Below are positions 16,322 to 22,417 of a DNA stretch of 22,417 nucleotides, in pieces. The stretch is from Candidatus Latescibacterota bacterium (GTDB lineage: Bacteria > Latescibacterota > UBA2968 > UBA8231), in assembly GCA_003529325.1 (NCBI GenBank), contig DPVW01000356.1, positions 1 to 22,417 on the forward strand, read 5' to 3'. The notes beneath the pieces are model-generated. The model was not told the DNA's origin, searched no databases, and saw nothing but the letters and a program-made list of their open reading frames with translations. The position numbers were made by a program, and so were the translations under genes. How positions within the stretch are numbered: position 1 is the first letter of the stretch; the number at the start of each line of letters is the position of its first letter.

Positions 16322-19300
16322 TTAATAAACCACGTTTACGACCTGCACGACCTCGATATCTTCGCTGTCGGTCTCCAACTTGACCCGGGCAATGTAAATC
16401 CCGGGAGGCACCAAGTCACCTGTGCTGCTGGCACCGTCCCACGAGAAATTGACGGTGCCACTCTGCGTCTGATCCATTCCACTCGCGGCACTGGCATTGG
16501 CAACGCGCCGACCGGATAGGTCAAAGATCGTGACCTCAACGGGGCGATCATCCCTGATTGTGAGTACGGTGAACTCGATATCGAGACGATCATTGACACC
16601 ATCCCCATTCGGGGTAAAAACAGCAGGTATGTTGATCTCGTCGATGAGGCGGTTTACGGCCAACACCGTCGGACGAGCGGTCCCACTGTCCACCAATTCG
16701 GTGGCATCACGACCCTCGGATTCGACTCGTTGGAACAAGCCTGTCGATGTCGAGTTGCGCACGAGGGCGAGAAATTCACTGCCTGCCTTCAGCGTCTTCG
16801 TCTCAAACTGTAACTCGATGAGGGCATTCTCGGCCCCGGGAAATCCGATATTTACGGCCTGTGGAAACGACACCTGTAACGAGTCGACTGTGGCCCGCAC
16901 AAGGATCTGATTGCCGTCGCTATCGGCGAACAGGCTATCCCCCGAAACCGGCAGATAGGCTCGGTCAAATGTGGTCGTCACCGCCAGGCGGTCGGCGGCA
17001 CTGGTGGAACCGGAAGGATCTTCGACGGTGACTCGACCGAGACGGACCCCCGTCGGCCGTGCCCGCGATGGCGTCAACAGCAGCAGTTGGTCAAATCCCC
17101 CCGATGCCTCTGGCGCATTCGGATCCGGACCCGCGGCGCGCACGAAAAATACGTACGGTGTCTGCCGTAAGGGTTCGATGCCCAGAGGCGGACCGTAATC
17201 AAGGCGTGTTGGGATGAGATCTGACAACGGTCGAGTCATGCCTTCATCGGTGAGCAAGGCGAGTTCCCCCGCTAGATCGGTACTGATCGGGGGTGCCAAC
17301 TCGACACGTAAGGCACTCACACGAACCGTGACCTCTGGATCTTCGGATACAATCGACAGTCGAATCTGGAGGAATTTGCGTGGACTCGGAGAGGTGATGC
17401 TCGCCCGATTCTCTCCTAATGTCGGTGTGTAGGGCTCGCTCCAGGCACTCCAGCCGGCGAAGAAGGGCGTGATCAATTCACTCGACTCCTGACGCGGCTT
17501 GGCGACCTTCTTGCCGTCCTCGTCAATGAGGTTATCGCCATCGTTGTCGATCCCGTCGATGGGGTCCTCGTCCTGGGCGCCATCGCCATCGTCATCCCGC
17601 TTGCGTGCATGTTTTGTGATCGTCACCCGGCCCGGGCCCCGCAGCAGCTGCGGGCCGCCGATGTCGCCAGCCACACCATCTTCATCAATGCGTCGATCCC
17701 CGTCGTTGTCGATGCCATCGATCGGATCCTCGTTGATAAGGCCATCACCGTCGTCGTCCCCATTGCTGTGGGCGCGCAGGGTGAAGATTTCCGTCTCCTG
17801 CAGGCTATTCCAGGCGTTGTAATTTTCCCACAATTGCAGAATGCCTTCGTACTCGACAAGATCGATGAGGAAACTTTTTTCACTTTTCGTGCCGATACCG
17901 GTGATCAAGTAGTAGGTGAACAAGGAGTCGATCGTGTCACTTGAGCGGGTCTGAATCTGCAGTGCCACCTCAGGATGTTGGGACAGCGGTTCAGCACGTT
18001 CTATTACCTGACCGGTGAACTCATCGACCTCGCGCACGATGGCCTCGGCCTCCCAATGGATCTGGGACAGAACCCGACGTTCTCGGACATCGGCCGCCTC
18101 GGCACTACTCACCCCGGGCAGCATGACGATTTCAGGTGATGTGAAGTTGGTCTCCGCCGGATAACCGCGACCAAACATCTGCACTTCGTTGAAGTGACCC
18201 GGAGCGCTGTAGGCACCCGATCTGGCGCCGGTGGGATCGTCGTTGCGCTGCTGGAAGAAGCGGAGCTTGCGCAGCGAAAAATTCTCCTCCATCATGCGCA
18301 CGCGGGGCGTGTTGTTATCCTTGTACAACTCGCTGACGAGGTCGGTCCAGGCCAACCCACTCTCGAGTTGGATAAAGTCCTCTGGCGTCTGCAGATCAAG
18401 GGCCCGCAGAACGGTGCCGTCAGAGCCCTGCAAGTGCCAGCCGAAGATCGAACCCTCGGTGCTGGTCTCGCGGGTTGTCACCATACCCAGAACGACGTGA
18501 TCGATCCAGAATGTGACCCCCAGATCGAGCCACATGGTACAACAGACCAGTTGATCATGACCAGCGTAGCCGCTGGAGTACTTCAGATCCCAGGCGTTGC
18601 CATACCACTTGGTCAGGTAGACACCATCCACCGACAGCAGCGGCGTACCGTTGCCACCATCTTCATATGCGGCACCACCATGTCGTTCTGGGCGGTAGGC
18701 GACATTGGTCCCTGGACCCCAGACCTCAACTTCGGAGATGCGAGGCAATTCACGTTTGAAAAATCTGATGGGGCCCTGCTCGGAGGCGGGCAAGTCCGTG
18801 TGGACCCTCTCGGCAGTCAGCAGTGTATCGCCCAAATCGTCGATCACCGGGCTGATGCGCTTGACGAATCCCCCTGCGGTCAAGCGTTGGTAGACACGGA
18901 GGCCACGCCGTTCCAGTGGCAGGCTGTCGTACGCAATCTGACCGAGCTCCCCCTCGCCGAGCAACTCCTTGGTGTCAAAATCACTGTCGAAGATCGTCAC
19001 TCTTACGAAATGGACGAAAGTACCGGGAAAGTCCGGGGAACCGTCGAGGTTGGCGTCCGCCCAGTCGAGTGGTACCAAAGGGAAGACGAAACGACGTTGA
19101 TTGCCGGAAACCGAAGCCCTGCCAACGACATCGAAGCGATAGTTCTTGGAGGACGTATCACCTGCCTGCTTGCCCATGGACACCTCGACGGCGAACAACT
19201 TCGGCGCGTCACCCGCGTCCTCCGCCCCCTCTACCTCGACGGCTGAGATGCCAAGTTCGTTGAGACGTCGTACGCCAGATATGGAACCGGGTAGCGATTG

Positions 19301-19996
19301 CCCCGCGCCGACTACGGTATCACCGACGGCGACGATGACGGTGCCTTCATCGTCGAGCAAGTCGACGGGGGCGATGACGCCGGTCAAGGTGTTGAGTCGT
19401 GAGAAAGCGGCGATGGCAGCCTGGAGCTCCGCTGTCAAATTCGACATAGCATCCGCATCGGCCGGGACGACAGGCACGATTTGACTGCCACCCGATTCTA
19501 AGGGCGGGAACTGAACGACGATACTGTCAGAGAACACGGTGCGGCCGAGATCGATCAGGACCTGCCAGTTTCGCAGGCCCTGCGAGTTGAAGTCTGACTC
19601 CGCCGGCTGCCAGTACGTATTGACATCGCCATCCCCGACACGGCTGGCAGCTGCGTCGTTTGACAGCGCCTGCACCTGCCCCACGATGGTGGCATTCTGG
19701 CCGCGAAAACGGACATCGTCGACATAGCTGAACTCGTCACGGTCAAGGACGTAGTTCTGCAAGTCGGGGAAGTATTTCGGTTTGATGCCACGGAAGGTGA
19801 AATCAAAGAGGCCCGTGGAATCCATCGGCGACCGCACCTCACGCACCAGGTTGTTCTGATAAACCCAGTTACGCCAGTGAGATTCGCGATTTACGATGAT
19901 CTCGTCACCGGCGGCGTTGAATCGAAACGCAGACTGCGCCTCAGAGATACCGACAAAAGCACCGGCGAGGACAACCGCTGAAAGAAGCCTCTTCAT
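16322..19996 (-). CDS. Giant secreted protein B: two discoidin-like regions, TSP3-like repeats, FlgD/CHU_C-type Ig end
   Basis: 1224 residues. The ATG at 19996 has AGGAG 9 bases upstream; one 9 bases earlier is too close to that site. The signal peptide is MKRLLSAVVLAGAFVGISEA. Residues about 95-165 (GDGDVNTYWQP, WQVLIDLGRTVFSDSIVV) and about 450-505 (LLSVDGVYLTKW, MWLDLGVTFWIDHVVL) look like discoidin/F5-8C-type binding domains. NEVQMFGRGY (603-612), SQIHWE (644) and LQIQTRS (679) match giants A and C. TSP3-like blocks are at 747-774 and 801-828. FLQIRLSIVSED (875) begins the next shared stretch. FTPNGDGVND (1127-1136) opens the final Ig-like domain, which ends NVVY. It probably lies on the cell surface, binding glycans or proteins. 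It is upstream of the barrel gene in the same direction (102-base gap), so likely the same transcript. Confidence 0.82.
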   Translation of the reverse strand: MKRLLSAVVLAGAFVGISEAQSAFRFNAAGDEIIVNRESHWRNWVYQNNLVREVRSPMDSTGLFDFTFRGIKPKYFPDLQNYVLDRDEFSYVDDVRFRGQNATIVGQVQALSNDAAASRVGDGDVNTYWQPAESDFNSQGLRNWQVLIDLGRTVFSDSIVVQFPPLESGGSQIVPVVPADADAMSNLTAELQAAIAAFSRLNTLTGVIAPVDLLDDEGTVIVAVGDTVVGAGQSLPGSISGVRRLNELGISAVEVEGAEDAGDAPKLFAVEVSMGKQAGDTSSKNYRFDVVGRASVSGNQRRFVFPLVPLDWADANLDGSPDFPGTFVHFVRVTIFDSDFDTKELLGEGELGQIAYDSLPLERRGLRVYQRLTAGGFVKRISPVIDDLGDTLLTAERVHTDLPASEQGPIRFFKRELPRISEVEVWGPGTNVAYRPERHGGAAYEDGGNGTPLLSVDGVYLTKWYGNAWDLKYSSGYAGHDQLVCCTMWLDLGVTFWIDHVVLGMVTTRETSTEGSIFGWHLQGSDGTVLRALDLQTPEDFIQLESGLAWTDLVSELYKDNNTPRVRMMEENFSLRKLRFFQQRNDDPTGARSGAYSAPGHFNEVQMFGRGYPAETNFTSPEIVMLPGVSSAEAADVRERRVLSQIHWEAEAIVREVDEFTGQVIERAEPLSQHPEVALQIQTRSSDTIDSLFTYYLITGIGTKSEKSFLIDLVEYEGILQLWENYNAWNSLQETEIFTLRAHSNGDDDGDGLINEDPIDGIDNDGDRRIDEDGVAGDIGGPQLLRGPGRVTITKHARKRDDDGDGAQDEDPIDGIDNDGDNLIDEDGKKVAKPRQESSELITPFFAGWSAWSEPYTPTLGENRASITSPSPRKFLQIRLSIVSEDPEVTVRVSALRVELAPPISTDLAGELALLTDEGMTRPLSDLIPTRLDYGPPLGIEPLRQTPYVFFVRAAGPDPNAPEASGGFDQLLLLTPSRARPTGVRLGRVTVEDPSGSTSAADRLAVTTTFDRAYLPVSGDSLFADSDGNQILVRATVDSLQVSFPQAVNIGFPGAENALIELQFETKTLKAGSEFLALVRNSTSTGLFQRVESEGRDATELVDSGTARPTVLAVNRLIDEINIPAVFTPNGDGVNDRLDIEFTVLTIRDDRPVEVTIFDLSGRRVANASAASGMDQTQSGTVNFSWDGASSTGDLVPPGIYIARVKLETDSEDIEVVQVVNVVY
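17513..17596 (-). repeat. TSP3-like calcium-binding repeat block 2 in giant B
   Basis: It encodes residues 801-828 (DDDGDGAQDEDP, DNDGDNLIDEDG). The 28-residue block matches residues 747-774 at 23 positions, so it arose by tandem duplication; 26 unrelated residues separate the two copies. Confidence 0.85.
17675..17758 (-). repeat. TSP3-like calcium-binding repeat block 1 in giant B
   Basis: It encodes residues 747-774 (DDDGDGLINEDP, DNDGDRRIDEDG), the same two-unit pattern as in giant C but placed centrally instead of near the N-terminus. Confidence 0.85.
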
Positions 19997-20027
19997 GATC
20001 CACATCTCCTGCAGTTAATGCACCGAA

Positions 20028-20050
20028 CCGCTGAAACTCACTCTCAGCGG
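20028..20050. repeat. Inverted repeat between giants A and B
   Basis: CCGCTGA (20028-20034) pairs perfectly with TCAGCGG (20044-20050) across a 9-base loop, in the 117-base gap between the stop of A and the start of B. On the minus strand it is followed by TTCGGTGC, too poor in T for a confident terminator. Confidence 0.4.
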
Positions 20051-20113
20051 GAACTGCGGACTTCTGCCCCATGGTGGCCAAGCGGTTGTGTGGCGTAAAC
20101 CGAACACGAAACG

Positions 20114-22417
20114 TTAATACACGACCGACACGACACGAGTCGAGACAAAATCCCCGTTGTCGGTATCTCCCGTCAGTTTGATCAGATATAGTCCCGGGGG
20201 CACAAGATTGTCATCGTCATTGGTGCCATCCCAGGCCTCGGTGAAACTGCCCACACTTCGTTCGTTGGTCCAATGCCGGACCACACGACCAGACAGATCA
20301 TAGACCTCGACAACGACTGGGACACTCTCAACGACTCTCAGAATGTCGTATGTAATCGTCGCCGCGTCGTTGATGCCATCCCCATTGGGGGTGAACGGGT
20401 TTGGCTCGATGCTCACCCTCGCGACAACATCTTCGATGGCCAAGGCCACACTGGTCACCACGTCCAGTGTATTGCGATCGGACATGTCCTCGGTAAAGGA
20501 CAACACATCACCTTCGAGAATCCGTTGCGGCAGAATCGTGGCCACCGTGTCGAGGCCACCGTCGTCGGTGGGTTCGGTCAGAAAGATAATGTTGCTGTAA
20601 TCGACCTCAGATCCGAGCCCGACCGTATCGAGGAAGACATGACCGTTAAAATTCGTCTTCACATCGAGAACGCGGCCGCGAAACTTCACCAGAACTACCA
20701 GGGAGTCGTCATGCGACATGGAGGGCTCGACCTTGGGAATACCAAGGACGAAGAGATTCTCCGTGCGTGCCACGGTCTCAAATGCCACGGACTCGGAACG
20801 CTCGAGACTCTGGCGTCCATAAGCGAACTCAACATCGAGCACCTCGGAAACGATGGCCGGCGTCGGAATCCGGATGCGGTTGAAACCGGAGTCATCAGCG
20901 CGGAAATTAGGTCGCAGAGCATATGTGAAGAGCGTGTCACGTCCAGCGACAATCCCTGCGGCGGGGACAATTTCGGCTACGACCTGCTGCAGAATCGGTG
21001 GGAACAACTGCTCGATCCGCAGATTGCGAATCGACGTCGCTGACCTCCGGTCAGTGCTGGAAAAACCAATGCGGAGCTGGAAGAAAGGCCGTTCGCCGGG
21101 GACGTTGATCCGCTGCCCATTTTCCACAGGTTGGAAACCACTCCAGAAAACGGGATCCGGCAGACGCGGCAGGTCATTGCTCTGCCGATCTCGTTTGTTA
21201 GCCGCAGGCACCGTGTTGGGATCGCTGTATTCGGGAAAGGTCGTCTGCGCCGACGCACGCTCGTGGTCGGACAGGGCGTTCCAGATATCCCGCGCTGCAG
21301 CACGCAGCAGAGGATTGTCCAGGTTGATGGTCTCACCCTCCGTCGTGCTACCCTCGCGATGATCGACGACACTGGCATTCGGTCGCCACTCGACCTGGTC
21401 GCCGTTGGCATTGAGACGGATCAGGACGAGCGGTTCCGGGGTAAACCCCGTCTGGATACTGACCAACATAGAAGATGCGGCGGGATCGCCGATCTTCTCC
21501 TCGTCCCACGAGATCCGTCCGAGGGTACCACCTTGCAACTGGTCAAGTTCCACCCGACGGGAAAGATCGCCGTCCAGATAGTCTTGAATGGCGTCGATGC
21601 CATCTGGATCGAGAGGCAGAGGCTTGCTCAGGAACACCGCTACCGGAGGGAAGCCCTCGTTGAACACCTCAAACTCGGCGATGTCGTAGTCGATCCCCGT
21701 GAGCGAGCGGAACTTGAACTGCTGCATGTACTCGGGTGGATCGAGATCGACCACCACGGTATCGACCGTATTGCTCTGTTCGAGAAGCAACTGCCGAAAA
21801 ACAGGCACCGAGCCCTCCTTGACGGTGATCTCGCCACCGAGGCCAAGATAGTTGGATCCGACACGCGCCTGGGAAACCTCCTCTTCCTGTCCTCGCTTGA
21901 AGGTTATGCCATCATGGACTTCGAGCTTGTAGCCGGCGATCCGCAGCGGGTAGTCTTCGGGACGCGGATAGAACCGGATGAGGCCGACTGGAAATTGTCG
22001 TGTGAGGTCCATGATAATGACCACCGCCCGCTTCTCCACCGGGCGGTTCTGGCCATCGACTCGACGGAAGGAATTGAACGGATCCTCGTCGATGAGGGCC
22101 TCGAGCAGGTCGCGTTTCTGCCGGTTGTTGAGTTGGCGCTCATAAATCGTCGGCGACCGCAGCCAGTTCTCGAAACGGACCTGCGGATCTCGCCCCCCGA
22201 GGACGGCGCTGCCCAGATTGACCATCGCCTTCAGGCTGTCGATGCCAGCGGCACGGAACTGGCGGATCGCTGTGACGGTGTACGGAAAGTCGGCATGAGG
22301 TGTCAGCAGCAGTCCCCCTTCAGGAACCAGAGCGCCGCCTTCCTCATCGACCACCGCGACCGAGGCGAACACGCTGTCTCGCGAAACGTGGCGCGTGAAG
22401 ACGTCGAAGGTCTGTCG
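20114..22417 (-). CDS. Giant secreted protein A, C-terminal 767 residues (runs off right edge)
   Basis: The frame is open to the window edge; a GTG at 22372 could be mistaken for a start but 15 further codons (RQTFDVFTRHVSRDS) precede it without a stop or ribosome binding site. A discoidin-like stretch (VVIIMDLTRQFPVGLIRFYP) is near residues 132-151 of the fragment. Then come AEFEVFNEGF (247-256), GRISWD (300), FFQLRIGFSSTD, LRIEQLFPP, TLFTYALRPNF and GFNRIRIPTP, all matching giants B and C in the same order. FTPNGDGIND (675-684) opens the terminal FlgD/CHU_C-like Ig domain with VYDLSGRVV, WDGTNDDDNLVPPGLY and the last residues SVVY. No TSP3 block is in the visible part. Giant B follows 117 bases downstream. 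The function is unknown; a surface protein is likely. Confidence 0.8.
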   Translation of the reverse strand, partial: RQTFDVFTRHVSRDSVFASVAVVDEEGGALVPEGGLLLTPHADFPYTVTAIRQFRAAGIDSLKAMVNLGSAVLGGRDPQVRFENWLRSPTIYERQLNNRQKRDLLEALIDEDPFNSFRRVDGQNRPVEKRAVVIIMDLTRQFPVGLIRFYPRPEDYPLRIAGYKLEVHDGITFKRGQEEEVSQARVGSNYLGLGGEITVKEGSVPVFRQLLLEQSNTVDTVVVDLDPPEYMQQFKFRSLTGIDYDIAEFEVFNEGFPPVAVFLSKPLPLDPDGIDAIQDYLDGDLSRRVELDQLQGGTLGRISWDEEKIGDPAASSMLVSIQTGFTPEPLVLIRLNANGDQVEWRPNASVVDHREGSTTEGETINLDNPLLRAAARDIWNALSDHERASAQTTFPEYSDPNTVPAANKRDRQSNDLPRLPDPVFWSGFQPVENGQRINVPGERPFFQLRIGFSSTDRRSATSIRNLRIEQLFPPILQQVVAEIVPAAGIVAGRDTLFTYALRPNFRADDSGFNRIRIPTPAIVSEVLDVEFAYGRQSLERSESVAFETVARTENLFVLGIPKVEPSMSHDDSLVVLVKFRGRVLDVKTNFNGHVFLDTVGLGSEVDYSNIIFLTEPTDDGGLDTVATILPQRILEGDVLSFTEDMSDRNTLDVVTSVALAIEDVVARVSIEPNPFTPNGDGINDAATITYDILRVVESVPVVVEVYDLSGRVVRHWTNERSVGSFTEAWDGTNDDDNLVPPGLYLIKLTGDTDNGDFVSTRVVSVVY

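Noticed and set aside
18194..19246. 350-codon open frame on the plus strand opposite giant B
   Set aside because: It is a shadow of the coding strand without start signal or domain; giant B has a signal peptide, domains and a good ribosome binding site.
20114..22372. Giant A as a complete gene starting at the GTG at 22372
   Set aside because: The frame continues open to the window edge and no ribosome binding site or signal peptide is present there.

Overview
The window looks like a chromosomal segment of a GC-rich, Gram-negative bacterium. It holds lipoproteins, a predicted outer-membrane barrel and giant secreted proteins that carry aspartate-rich (TSP3-like) calcium-binding repeats and end in a FlgD/CHU_C-like Ig domain. 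That mix is typical of the FCB superphylum and neighbours such as Latescibacterota or Gemmatimonadota. No rRNA or other phylogenetic marker is present, so the placement is a guess from protein style. Nothing suggests a phage, transposon, CRISPR array or tRNA. Genes are packed tightly: the largest gene-free gaps are 181 bp (7200-7380) and 152 bp (1844-1995).

Layout: all genes but one read on the minus strand. From the right edge leftwards these are: a giant secreted protein cut by the window edge (A, 20114-22417); a second giant paralogue (B, 16322-19996); a predicted outer-membrane barrel (13451-16219); a lipoprotein two bases downstream of it (12708-13448); a strong intrinsic terminator (12635-12667); an SGNH hydrolase with TPRs (10580-12598); a translationally coupled MFS/spermidine-synthase-like/TPR fusion (7381-10578); and a third giant paralogue (C, 4200-7199). 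C meets the only plus-strand gene, a GT-C glycosyltransferase with TPRs (1996-4203), tail to tail with four bases shared. Leftmost are a CBM9-like secreted protein (977-1843), a second copy of the lipoprotein family (129-866) and the first codons of another exported protein (1-46).

Two themes stand out. First, the three giant proteins share a colinear module before the Ig domain, and two lipoproteins of one family plus a barrel with calcium-type loops sit among them. I infer a cell-surface assembly or export system. Second, three unrelated membrane or envelope proteins (GT-C, SGNH hydrolase, MFS/SpeE-like) all carry TPR domains, which suggests glycan or acyl modification of surface material by scaffolded enzymes. 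Both are inferences from sequence and context. I recognise no named gene, so gene symbols are left empty.

Several starts were moved from the longest possible ORF, on the basis of ribosome binding sites, signal peptides and gene spacing: 866 (TTG), 1843 (GTG), 7199, 10578 (GTG), 12598 and 19996.
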